Assembly: GCA_964517875.1 (NCBI GenBank)
Contig: CAZFEU010000054.1
Span: forward strand, 1 to 13,507
DNA length: 13,507 nt
From: JAJPXC01 sp964517875
GTDB lineage: Bacteria > Bacteroidota > Bacteroidia > Bacteroidales > Muribaculaceae
Reading direction: 5' to 3'
In this document: in pieces, positions 6,392 to 13,507 of the stretch
How the letters are laid out: each line of letters opens with the position of its first letter
How positions within the stretch are numbered: the stretch's first letter is position 1
The notes under the pieces: model-generated
Told to the model about the DNA's origin: nothing
The model's input: only the letters and a program-made list of their open reading frames with translations
Databases searched by the model: none
Position numbers and translations under genes: made by a program

Positions 6392-7886
6392 TTAATAGTT
6401 ACGGGCAAATATAACACGTTGGGCCGACGGCTTACCGGTGACCATGCACTTGCCGGGAGTCTTATCGCCGTCGAGCGGGATGCAACGGATAGTGGCTTTC
6501 GTCTCCTCCTTGATTTTCTCTTCAGTCTCAGGAGTGCCGTCCCAGTGTGCGAGCAGGAAGCCACCTTTTTCGATTTCCTCTTTAAATTCGTCGTAGGTCT
6601 CAACAGTGCGAGTCATGGATTCGCGGTGCTTAAGGGCCTTCTGGTAGATATTGCTCTGAATATCCTCAAGCAGATTCTCTACTGTCTGCACAATTCCTTC
6701 GAGCGGTTTTTCCTCTTTCTCGAGAGTATCGCGGCGCATTACTTCGACAGTGCCATTTTCCAGATCGCGTGCGCCGATTACAAGACGCACAGGTACGCCT
6801 TTGAGTTCGTAGTCGGCAAACTTGAAGCCGGGACGCTTGTTGTCGGCATCATCGTACTTAACGCTTATGCCGGCTTTGCGCAGCTCGGCTACTATGGGAT
6901 TTACAGCCTCCGAAATCTTAGCCAGTTGCTCGTCGTTCTTATAAATTGGTATAATAACTACCTGTATGGGGGCAAGATGGGGCGGGAGCACCAGGCCGTT
7001 GTCGTCGGAATGAGTCATAATCAACGCACCCATCAGTCGGGTAGAAACACCCCACGATGTGGCCCATACGTATTCGAGCTGATTCTCCTTGTTGATGAAT
7101 TTAACGTCGAACGCTTTGGCAAAATTCTGGCCTAAGAAGTGTGATGTGCCCGATTGGAGAGCCTTGCCGTCTTGCATCATAGCCTCGATGGTGTAGGTGT
7201 CGAGTNNNNNNNNNNAGTGCGCCAGCAAAACGCTCATTAGCCGATTTCACACCTTTAATCACGGGCACTGCCATATATTTCTCAGCAAACTCAGCGTACA
7301 CATCGAGCATCTTTTTTGCTTCAGCTTCAGCCTCCTCCCGGGTGGCATGAGCTGTATGCCCTTCCTGCCATAGGAATTCTGCTGTGCGGAGGAACATTCG
7401 GGTTCGCATCTCCCATCGCATCACGTTGGCCCATTGGTTTACAAGAATGGGCAGGTCGCGGTAAGAGTTAATCCAATTTTTGTATGTATTCCAGATTATT
7501 GTTTCAGAAGTAGGGCGAATGATAAGTTCCTCTTCAAGCTTTGCGTTTGGATCAACCTCCACGCCAGTATGGTCGGCGTTGGTGCGGAGACGGTGATGGG
7601 TCACAACTGCGCACTCCTTGGCAAAGCCTTCAACGTGCTCCGCTTCACGGCTAAGGAACGACTTTGGAATCAACAGCGGGAAGTAAGCGTTGACGTGTCC
7701 TGTGGCCTTGAACATGTCATCGAGCTGACGTTGCATCTTCTCCCAGATGGCGTAGCCGTAGGGCTTAATCACCATGCAGCCACGCACTGCTGACTGTTCG
7801 GCCAAATCGGCCTTAACTACTAATTCGTTGTACCACTGCGAGTAGTTGTCGGCTCGCTTTGTGAGGTCTTTAAGTTCCTTTGCCAT
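6392..7886 (-). CDS. proS: Prolyl-tRNA synthetase, eukaryote/archaeal type (interrupted by an assembly gap)
   Basis: Charges tRNA-Pro with proline in the cytoplasm. Class II synthetase hallmarks are all present: motif 1 region around 66-85, RPTSETII (124-131), motif 2 RWEMRTRMFLRTAEFLWQEG (157-176) and motif 3 SWGVSTR (273-279), followed by the anticodon-binding domain (about 303-400) and a C-terminal domain ending FARNY, as in the short eukaryote/archaeal form that lacks the bacterial insertion domain. Ten Ns at 7206-7215 break the reading frame on paper. The flanks read ERFAGA before and LDTYTIE after, which are contiguous in this family. Dropping the Ns and a duplicated 3-nt overlap gives an open frame of 493 residues, the normal length. 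The gene is therefore almost certainly intact. It has its own promoter and is followed by the glycosyltransferase after 14 bp. Confidence 0.95.
7206..7215. other. Assembly gap (10 Ns) inside proS
   Basis: A fixed-length run of Ns joins two contigs. The same AGT triplet borders it on both sides (7203-7205 and 7216-7218). Merging the two copies restores the proS frame, so the true gap size is probably minus 3 bp. Confidence 0.9.
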
Positions 7887-7924
7887 TTATATGATAGAAA
7901 AAATGATTGTTTTAATTTTGAGGG

Positions 7925-7932
7925 CAAAATTA
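7925..7932 (-). promoter_or_regulatory. Promoter -7 box of proS
   Basis: The minus strand reads TAATTTTG followed by C, an exact -7 box, with the proS ATG about 38 nt downstream. No clear -33 TTTG is seen. It sits back to back with the hydrolase promoter in a 106-bp divergent spacer. Confidence 0.5.
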
Positions 7933-7966
7933 CAAATTTTCAGCCGAAAACCCCACAATAATTCAC

Positions 7967-7974
7967 TACCTTTG
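7967..7974 (+). promoter_or_regulatory. Promoter -7 box of the hydrolase-Mur ligase-Ddl operon
   Basis: TACCTTTG followed by CA is the most typical form of the Bacteroidota -7 box. The hydrolase ATG is 18 nt downstream, leaving a leader of about 12 nt. A -33 TTTG at the right distance is not visible. Confidence 0.6.
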
Positions 7975-7992
7975 CAGTAATTTTTCATAGCT

Positions 7993-8754
7993 ATGGAAAA
8001 AGTACTCAAATATCGCGATATTGACCTGCATTATGATGTCACCGGACAGGGCGCGCCGTTGATATTGATGCACGGTTGGGGATGCAACTCTTCTACCGTG
8101 GCTTCAATAGCAAAGGTTGCGGCTGAAAGCCATACGGTGTACAACGTCGACTTCCCGGGTTTTGGAGCATCGACCGAGCCATCTGAGGTGTGGGGTGTGG
8201 AGGAATACACACAACTTATCGAAGCGCTTGCCGGGGCCGAGTCGCTTGAAGCGCCGGCTTTGATAGGTCATTCTTTCGGTGGCAGGGTAGGGATTCTTTT
8301 TGCCTCACGCAACAAGGTGTCAAAGCTCGTTTTGGTAGATGCGGCAGGCATTAAGCCAAAACGAAAATTGTCGTATTATTATAAGGTGTATACCTACAAG
8401 TTGATGCGCCGCATGGCGGAGTTGGCAATGCCTAAGGATAAGGCTTGCGCTTTTATTGACAGGCAACGCACCAAACGCGGCTCAAGCGACTATGCCAATT
8501 CCTCAAGCATGATGCGGTCTATACTGTCGAAGGTGGTTAATGAGGATCTTAAGTCGGTGATGCCATCAATTAAGGCTCCGACGCTTCTTATTTGGGGGGA
8601 GGACGACACAGCCACGCCGCTCAGCGACGCTAAAATTATGTCGAAACTTATCCCTGATGCCGGGCTGGTGAGCTTCACGGGTTGCGGTCACTATAGTTTC
8701 CTCGACAATCCAGTGCAATTTGCCACGGTGCTACGTCGTTTTTTGGAAAAATAA
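7993..8754 (+). CDS. Alpha/beta hydrolase
   Basis: A 253-residue soluble alpha/beta-fold hydrolase with no signal peptide, so cytoplasmic. The catalytic triad is visible: nucleophile Ser94 in GHSFGG, an acid at Asp204 or Asp205 in WGEDDTATP and His233 in GCGHYSFLDNP. The oxyanion motif HGWG is at 27-30. A cap region rich in basic residues and methionine lies at about 123-180. Such proteins cut esters, amides or thioesters, and the substrate cannot be read from sequence. It is the first gene of a tight operon with a membrane-bound Mur ligase 13 bp downstream and a D-Ala-D-Ala ligase homologue, so a substrate linked to peptidoglycan precursors is a reasonable guess but only a guess. The ATG at 7993 directly follows a strong promoter box and is the only sensible start. 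Confidence 0.88.
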   Translation: MEKVLKYRDIDLHYDVTGQGAPLILMHGWGCNSSTVASIAKVAAESHTVYNVDFPGFGASTEPSEVWGVEEYTQLIEALAGAESLEAPALIGHSFGGRVGILFASRNKVSKLVLVDAAGIKPKRKLSYYYKVYTYKLMRRMAELAMPKDKACAFIDRQRTKRGSSDYANSSSMMRSILSKVVNEDLKSVMPSIKAPTLLIWGEDDTATPLSDAKIMSKLIPDAGLVSFTGCGHYSFLDNPVQFATVLRRFLEK

Positions 8755-8767
8755 TAATTGATGATGT

Positions 8768-10351
8768 ATGAATATTGAATTAATTATAAGCCTAATACTG
8801 CTGCTGGTATGGTGCTTTGATACTGCAATGGTATATAAGCGCCAGCTTATGATGTTTCAGCAGAACTCATATTTCCCCTCACGCTATTGGCGTTGGTTCA
8901 ATGCTTCGCAGGAGAGCACCAACTATGGCAACTTAGGTCTTGTTATTGCCTTTCTGTTTCTGCTGGTTTATACAGTGCCTTATGCTGTAGGTGGAATCAT
9001 TGCTATCGGCATTATGCTTGTGCAGGGTATACAGCTATTTGGTAAAAAATACAAGAAACCTCTTGTTTACACTCGGCGTGTGCAGCGACTTTTCAGCACG
9101 ATGATGACTATATCGGTAGTGCTCATAGTATTGCCGGCAATACTTTGTGAGTCAATAGTGCTCGGTTGTCGCATAGCATTAGGCGTAGTGGCATTGTCAC
9201 CATTGGTGATGATGGTATCCTACTATATACTTAAGCCTGTGGAAAAGCACATCAATCGTGGATTCTACAATGATGCTAAAAGTAGGCTCCAATCTATGCC
9301 TGATCTAAAGATTGTGGGGATAACCGGCAGTTATGGAAAAACGAGCACAAAGCATTATCTGCACCGCATACTCTCGGAGCACTATGATACATTGATGACA
9401 CCGGGCTCGTTTAACACTACGATGGGCGTGATACGCACAATCCGCGAACACCTCAAGCCCTACAACGAGGTTTTCATCGTAGAGATGGGTGCAAAAAACA
9501 TTGGTGACATCAAGGAAATATGCGACCTTGTAGCACCTCAGTACGGTATTGTAACCGCAGTGGGTGAGCAACATCTGGAATCGTTTAAAACGATTGAGAA
9601 TGTGCAACGCACGAAATTTGAGCTTATCGATTCACTCCCAGCCGATGGCTTAGCTGTGGTGAATAACGATTTCCCCTATGGAGCTAATAGGCCGGTCGAC
9701 AACGTGCGCTGCCGTCGCTATGCCGTAACTAACACTGCTGATGCTGACTATGAGGCAAAGGATATCCAATACACACCACGCGGCACGCAGTTCACCGTAG
9801 CAAGCCACGACGGATGGGAGCTTAAGCTTACAACAAAACTCGTAGGAGAGTGCAACGTGTCCAATCTTATAGGCGCTGTCATAATTGCACGAGCGTTAGG
9901 GGTGCCGGATAATAAGATACAGTATGCCGTGGAATGCATCGAGCAGGTGGAGCATCGTCTAAACATGAAGCGTACACCCGGTGGAATTACTATTATTGAT
10001 GATGCATATAATTCCAATCCATCAGGATCGCGCATGGCCCTCGAAGTGCTGGGATCCATGACTCAAGGGAAGCGCATCGTGATAACCCCCGGCATGATTG
10101 AGCTCGGTGACAAGCAGGAGGAGTATAATGAGCAATTTGGGCGTCATATCGCTGCGAATGCCGACTTGGCGATAATAGTGGGGCATTATAACCGCGATGC
10201 GATACTCTGCGGTCTCGAAAAAGCCGGTATGCAATCTGACAAGGTATATGCCGTCGACACGTTTGTGCAAGCGCAGGAGCTACTGGCTCAACAAGCACAG
10301 CCAGGTGATACCGTGCTCTATGAGAACGATCTACCCGACACATTTAAATAA
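8768..10351 (+). CDS. Membrane-anchored MurF-like Mur ligase
   Basis: Mur ligases use ATP to join an amino acid or peptide to a carboxylate, as MurF does when it adds D-Ala-D-Ala to the UDP-MurNAc peptide. This 527-residue protein has the ligase core: P-loop GITGSYGKTST (184-194), EMGAKNIGDI (239-248), EHRL (395-398), the MurF-like IDDAYNSNP (410-418) and GMIELG (442-447), then a Rossmann-like C-terminal domain ending in YENDLPDTF. In place of the MurF domain that binds the UDP moiety, residues 1-155 hold about five hydrophobic helices (near 4-22, 56-73, 75-91, 112-132 and 134-154). The ligase domain is then tethered to the membrane and probably works on a lipid-linked or membrane-near acceptor. 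It lies between an alpha/beta hydrolase (13 bp) and a Ddl homologue (38 bp). It may not be the cell's main MurF. The family is sure; the substrate is unknown. Confidence 0.85.
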   Translation: MNIELIISLILLLVWCFDTAMVYKRQLMMFQQNSYFPSRYWRWFNASQESTNYGNLGLVIAFLFLLVYTVPYAVGGIIAIGIMLVQGIQLFGKKYKKPLVYTRRVQRLFSTMMTISVVLIVLPAILCESIVLGCRIALGVVALSPLVMMVSYYILKPVEKHINRGFYNDAKSRLQSMPDLKIVGITGSYGKTSTKHYLHRILSEHYDTLMTPGSFNTTMGVIRTIREHLKPYNEVFIVEMGAKNIGDIKEICDLVAPQYGIVTAVGEQHLESFKTIENVQRTKFELIDSLPADGLAVVNNDFPYGANRPVDNVRCRRYAVTNTADADYEAKDIQYTPRGTQFTVASHDGWELKLTTKLVGECNVSNLIGAVIIARALGVPDNKIQYAVECIEQVEHRLNMKRTPGGITIIDDAYNSNPSGSRMALEVLGSMTQGKRIVITPGMIELGDKQEEYNEQFGRHIAANADLAIIVGHYNRDAILCGLEKAGMQSDKVYAVDTFVQAQELLAQQAQPGDTVLYENDLPDTFK

Positions 10352-10389
10352 CGTAATAAAATCAATCTTCATATCATCAAATCATTGTT

Positions 10390-11589
10390 ATGAAAACCAA
10401 TATAGGAGTATTTTTTGGTGGTCGTTCCACCGAGCATGAGATATCGGTGATTTCGGCAAATCAAGCCATGGCAGCTATCAACCGCGATCGTTACGACGTA
10501 ACCCCGGTATATATTTCAAAGCAAGGAAAATGGTATACAGGTGAGGCTCTGACCAATGTGGCCAACTACCGCAATATGCCTGCACTGCTTGAACAGTGCG
10601 AACAGGTATATATGGAGCCGGTCTACGATGACTATAATCTATATCGCTCCAAAAAGAAGATGTTTGGATCAAATGTCGTTACCAAGCTCGACGTAGTGAT
10701 TCCTGTGCTTCATGGGTCAAATGGGGAGGATGGCATATTTGAGGGAGTACTTGAATCGACAGGTATACCTTTTGCCGGATGCAATACGTTGTCGTCGGCC
10801 AACGGTATGGATAAAATCACCATGAAGATGATACTCCAAGCTTGCGATATTCCGGTTGTCGACTATATATGGTTTACCGACAAACAGTGGTTTGCTCAGC
10901 GCAACAAGCTGGTTGAGCAGATCGAAACCACCATCGGTTACCCGGTGATAGTGAAGCCCGCCAACCTCGGTTCGTCGGTAGGTATAGGCCGTGCCACCAC
11001 ACGCGAGGAGCTGCTTGACCGTGTAGAGGACGCATCGCGTTACTCCACACGCATCATCGTTGAGGATATGGTGGAGGATCTGCAAGAAATTAACTGCTCG
11101 GTGCTCGGCGACTGCGACGACTATCAGACTTCTGTGCTTGAGGAGCCAATCAAGTCGGGTGAAATCCTATCATATCAAGACAAATATATGGGTGGCACCA
11201 AAGGAGCAAAAGGTATGCAAGCTTCACAGAAGCGCATACCGGCCGACCTGCCTGAGGATGTGACCAAACGCATCCAATTTCTCGCAGGTGAGACATTCCG
11301 CGTGTTATCATGTCACGGTGTGAGTCGTGTTGACGTAATCCGTGACCGCAAGGATGGTGCCATATACGTCAACGAAATAAATACAATACCCGGTTCATTA
11401 TCGTTCTACCTTTGGGAGGCTACGGGTTTGCCTTTTACTAAGCTTATGGATCGACTTGTGGCCCTGGCCGTAAAACGCAAGCGCGAGCAGTCGATGAAGA
11501 CATTCTCTTTTGACCAAAACATTTTCGCCATGGGAGGCGGTGTCAAGGGTGGCATAAAAGGGGGCGCGATAGCTTCGAAACTTAAGTAA
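10390..11589 (+). CDS. ddl: D-alanine--D-alanine ligase family protein
   Basis: ATP-grasp ligase that joins two D-alanines for the end of the peptidoglycan stem. Visible motifs: GGRSTEHEISVISA (10-23) for the first D-Ala, LHGSNGEDG (107-115), KPANLGSSVGI (189-199) for ATP, and the magnesium ligands Asp315 and EINTIPG (329-335). The omega-loop pair Lys265-Tyr266 in DKYMGG corresponds to the K-Y pair of E. coli DdlB, which favours D-Ala rather than D-lactate as second substrate. At 399 residues it is longer than common Ddl proteins (about 310-360). Extra length comes from a loop around 75-95 and from a tail rich in glycine and lysine (382-399). It follows the membrane Mur ligase by 38 bp, so the two may act in sequence: Ddl makes the dipeptide and the Mur ligase attaches it. 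Whether this is the only Ddl of the cell cannot be told here. Confidence 0.88.
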   Translation: MKTNIGVFFGGRSTEHEISVISANQAMAAINRDRYDVTPVYISKQGKWYTGEALTNVANYRNMPALLEQCEQVYMEPVYDDYNLYRSKKKMFGSNVVTKLDVVIPVLHGSNGEDGIFEGVLESTGIPFAGCNTLSSANGMDKITMKMILQACDIPVVDYIWFTDKQWFAQRNKLVEQIETTIGYPVIVKPANLGSSVGIGRATTREELLDRVEDASRYSTRIIVEDMVEDLQEINCSVLGDCDDYQTSVLEEPIKSGEILSYQDKYMGGTKGAKGMQASQKRIPADLPEDVTKRIQFLAGETFRVLSCHGVSRVDVIRDRKDGAIYVNEINTIPGSLSFYLWEATGLPFTKLMDRLVALAVKRKREQSMKTFSFDQNIFAMGGGVKGGIKGGAIASKLK

Positions 11590-11597
11590 CTAATGTG

Positions 11598-12101
11598 ATG
11601 AAACTTATTAAGAATATATTGTTTCCACTGGTTGTAGGGTTGTTGCTGACGGCGGTAACTACGTCGTGCGACGATCCTGATGCCAATGTAGCCGATACCC
11701 TCGACGGTATATGGCAGGGCACTATCGTAGGGGGGTATTATAATGACCGCTACGGACTCGGTGGTCAGTGGTCAACTGAGATACAGTTTATCACCGACGG
11801 CTGGTCGAGCGGTTATGGCACAGAGGTGGATTACTCTTACTACGATGGACGTGCATATCGCTCTGATTTCGACTGGGAGGTCAACAATGGCTTCATCTAT
11901 CTATATTATTATGATGGATATACAGCAGTGATCGCCGATTACCGTCTATATGGCATAGGGAATCAGCGACGATTCAGCGGTACATTCCAGGATTACTATT
12001 CAGGTTTACCAATGGCAAATTTCGATCTTGTTAAGGTTGCCACATGGGGTGCACCATATTATCGATCTACCCCAACCGACTCGATCACTAATGCCGAATG
12101 A
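11598..12101 (+). CDS. Tyrosine-rich putative lipoprotein
   Basis: I do not recognise this family. The 167-residue product starts with a lipoprotein-type signal peptide ending AVTTSC, Cys24 being the likely lipidated residue. After an acidic start comes DGIWQGTI and a run of short beta-strand-like segments ending FSGTF and ANFDLVKV, which recalls small lipocalin-like or other beta-barrel domains. Tyrosine makes up 19 of 167 residues, many in pairs or triplets, and glycine and aspartate are also common. A GTG one codon upstream (11595) keeps the frame, but the ATG at 11598 gives a normal signal peptide and is preferred. It begins 8 bp after ddl, so it belongs to the same transcript, and a strong hairpin follows it. 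Its place suggests an envelope role; no activity can be inferred. Confidence 0.75.
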   Translation: MKLIKNILFPLVVGLLLTAVTTSCDDPDANVADTLDGIWQGTIVGGYYNDRYGLGGQWSTEIQFITDGWSSGYGTEVDYSYYDGRAYRSDFDWEVNNGFIYLYYYDGYTAVIADYRLYGIGNQRRFSGTFQDYYSGLPMANFDLVKVATWGAPYYRSTPTDSITNAE

Positions 12102-12127
12102 AGCAGATATAAATATTAATTAGCCAT

Positions 12128-12160
12128 TGAAGCCGCATCCTTATCAGGGCTGCGGCTTCA
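12128..12160 (+). terminator. Hairpin terminator after the ddl operon
   Basis: TGAAGCCGCA (12128-12137) pairs perfectly with TGCGGCTTCA (12151-12160) around a 13-nt loop. The 10-bp GC-rich stem is the strongest hairpin I found in the window and lies 26 bp after the lipoprotein stop. The following sequence has only a weak T-run. It is 18 bp before the MFS start codon, so it could also act as a control point for that gene. Confidence 0.6.
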
Positions 12161-12178
12161 CTCTGTATTTGAAGTAAC

Positions 12179-13351
12179 ATGAGTAGTTTACAAGATAATA
12201 AGCATCCATTAATAGCCAATCGTATGGCATTTATGGTGATAGGGTGCCTTGAAGCGGCATGGGCTCCTTTGGTACCATATGTTAAGAGCGCATTCTCACT
12301 TGATGAAGAGACATTAGGGCTGCTTATGTTGTGTTCGGGCGTAGGATCGATCATCTCGTTGCCCGTTTCGGGGTGGTTGTGTATGCGATTTGGGGCAAAA
12401 CCGATAGTATATTTCTCCGGTTTTATGATGGCATTGGCTTTGCTCGCCATCAGCCTTATGATCAATGTGTGGCTTACAGCTGCTATGCTGATGCTTTTCG
12501 GCGCCTGCACTATATCGATTGATGTGGCGGCCAACATAAATGGCGTGTCGATAGAGCATCACACGGGTAGACATCTCATGTCGGGCTTTCATGGAGGATA
12601 TTCTCTTGGCACACTCATTGGCGCAGGTGTAATGAGTGTGCTATTCTCCATTGGTATTGTTCCAGCTTGGGCAGTTGTGATAAGCATGATTCTCACGTTG
12701 GCGGCTATGGCTGTGGGATGCCGGGGGTTGCTTAAGAAAGAAGACCTAAAAGAAACGACACCTGTGGGTGATAAAGAAATCTCAGGGAGAAGACAATTTC
12801 GTATTCCTCCAATGGTGATAGTAATAGGTTTGTTGTGCTTCATAATGTATGCATCCGAAGGTGCAGTGATGGGGTGGTCGGCAATATTTGTCAGCGAATA
12901 CCGAGGAGTTGACATTTCATCGGCCGGATTCTTCTATACGGCTTTTGCCGTTATGATGACTGCAATGCGTTTTATGGGAGATAAGATTGTTGACCGATTG
13001 GGCCAAAGGCGCGTTGTGGTAATCGGTGCCCTCTCTGTGGCCGTAGGGTTCATAATGATTATAGCCATACCTCACATTTTCACAACTATTATTGGTTTCG
13101 CATTAATTGGAATGGGAGCTGCCAATATCGTGCCGCAATTCATCTCCTTTGCATCAGGCATCAAGGGTATGGAAGTTCAGAACATAATCAGTATCATCAA
13201 TGCCCTCGGGTATTCCGGTATATTGATTGGGCCGGTGTTGATAGGATTTGTAGCCAAACATTACGGACTTCACACATCCTTTGCCGGCATCGCAGTCTTC
13301 GCCTTGGTTGTGGCCGTGGTTTCCGCCACCACCTTAAAGCACAAAAATTAA
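12179..13351 (+). CDS. MFS transporter, YbjJ-like
   Basis: Inner-membrane secondary transporter of the major facilitator superfamily. The 390-residue protein is very hydrophobic, with about 12 predicted helices in two halves divided by a charged cytoplasmic loop at about 190-212. The segment SIDVAANINGVSIEH, followed by MSGFHGGYSLGTLIGA (about 133-148), matches the signature of the E. coli YbjJ group, and the second-half loop DRLGQRR follows the usual MFS loop pattern. The substrate of this group is not established; sugar-like compounds have been suggested by fold only. It starts only 18 bp after a strong hairpin and no good promoter is visible in that space. The box nearest to consensus (TGTATTTG, 12164-12171) has one mismatch and would leave almost no leader. 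It may therefore rely on read-through from the operon upstream. Confidence 0.88.
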   Translation: MSSLQDNKHPLIANRMAFMVIGCLEAAWAPLVPYVKSAFSLDEETLGLLMLCSGVGSIISLPVSGWLCMRFGAKPIVYFSGFMMALALLAISLMINVWLTAAMLMLFGACTISIDVAANINGVSIEHHTGRHLMSGFHGGYSLGTLIGAGVMSVLFSIGIVPAWAVVISMILTLAAMAVGCRGLLKKEDLKETTPVGDKEISGRRQFRIPPMVIVIGLLCFIMYASEGAVMGWSAIFVSEYRGVDISSAGFFYTAFAVMMTAMRFMGDKIVDRLGQRRVVVIGALSVAVGFIMIIAIPHIFTTIIGFALIGMGAANIVPQFISFASGIKGMEVQNIISIINALGYSGILIGPVLIGFVAKHYGLHTSFAGIAVFALVVAVVSATTLKHKN

Positions 13352-13371
13352 AAAATGTAAAATGAAGATGC

Positions 13372-13404
13372 TTTGCTCTGGAATTATAAAAATTTGTATA
13401 TTTG
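13372..13404 (+). promoter_or_regulatory. Strong promoter at the right edge
   Basis: TTTG (13372-13375), a 21-bp spacer and TATATTTG (13397-13404) match both elements of the Bacteroidota promoter exactly. It is the most complete promoter in the window. Transcription should start at about 13410. Confidence 0.7.
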
Positions 13405-13408
13405 CAAC

Positions 13409-13507
13409 GCCAACTCCCGCCGAAGGGTAGGAGATGGGCAATATAAATAAGTAAGACGTTTACATCGTCAGTCTTTGGCATTCCGAAACTTCGCAACTTT
13501 CAGAAAA
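13409..13507 (+). ncRNA. 5' part of a structured transcript (small RNA or mRNA leader), partial
   Basis: About 100 nt follow the strong promoter with no open frame on the plus strand. They can fold. GCC (13409-13411) pairs with GGC (13437-13439) enclosing CTCC (13414-13417) with GGAG (13430-13433). A second hairpin pairs GACG (13455-13458) with CGTC (13466-13469), or AAGAC (13453-13457) with GTCTT (13471-13475). The first stem begins where transcription should start. The transcript runs off the edge, so a free small RNA and a long leader of a downstream gene cannot be told apart. I cannot name the family. Confidence 0.4.

Noticed and set aside
6371..7135. Plus-strand open frame of 254 codons
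   Set aside because: It lies wholly antisense to proS, resembles no protein family and simply reflects proS codon use on the other strand.
7101..7237. Frameshifted or split proS pseudogene
   Set aside because: The disruption coincides exactly with the N run and disappears when the 3-bp contig overlap is merged.
1..13507. CRISPR arrays, tRNA, rRNA, insertion sequences, prophage
   Set aside because: No regularly spaced repeats, cloverleaf sequences, transposase-like proteins or phage structural genes were found on either strand.

Overview
The window looks like chromosome from a gut-type member of the Bacteroidota, order Bacteroidales, possibly Muribaculaceae (the family is a guess). Three things point there: several genes are preceded by the Bacteroidota promoter box TAnnTTTG, nearly all starts lack a Shine-Dalgarno sequence, and the protein set fits (GldB-like lipoprotein, SPOR-tailed amidase, eukaryote/archaeal-type prolyl-tRNA synthetase). 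A run of ten Ns at 7206-7215 shows it is a scaffolded draft assembly.

Layout. Positions 1-88 hold the 5' end of a small unidentified gene on the minus strand. Three minus-strand genes follow: dnaA (337-1722), an MCE/MlaD-type lipid-transport protein (2128-3030) and a secreted N-acetylmuramoyl-L-alanine amidase (3044-4201). The last two are 13 bp apart and form a likely operon. A 405-bp AT-rich spacer separates them from dnaA and carries a good dnaA promoter overlapped by a near-consensus DnaA box. A divergent promoter region (4202-4390) then starts a plus-strand GldB-like lipoprotein (4391-5437). Its last 14 bp overlap the end of a minus-strand family 2 glycosyltransferase (5424-6377), which lies just downstream of proS (6392-7886) in the same direction. 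The N run interrupts proS on paper, but the flanks show that two contig ends overlap by 3 bp and the gene is almost certainly intact.

From 7967 onward all genes are on the plus strand. A clear promoter precedes a tight run: alpha/beta hydrolase, a membrane-anchored MurF-like Mur ligase, a D-Ala-D-Ala ligase homologue and a tyrosine-rich lipoprotein. A strong hairpin at 12128-12160 closes this unit. A YbjJ-like MFS transporter follows. The window ends inside a new transcript with the best promoter in the window (-33 TTTG, 21-bp spacer, TATATTTG) and a leader that can fold, either a small RNA or an mRNA leader.

The shared theme is the cell envelope: wall hydrolysis (amidase), lipid traffic (MCE), glycosyl transfer to a lipid carrier, and D-Ala/Mur-ligase chemistry. 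The most interesting unit is the hydrolase/membrane Mur ligase/Ddl run. Its Mur ligase has membrane helices where MurF normally has its UDP-substrate-binding domain, which suggests a membrane-bound rather than soluble substrate. No mobile element, CRISPR array, tRNA or rRNA was found.
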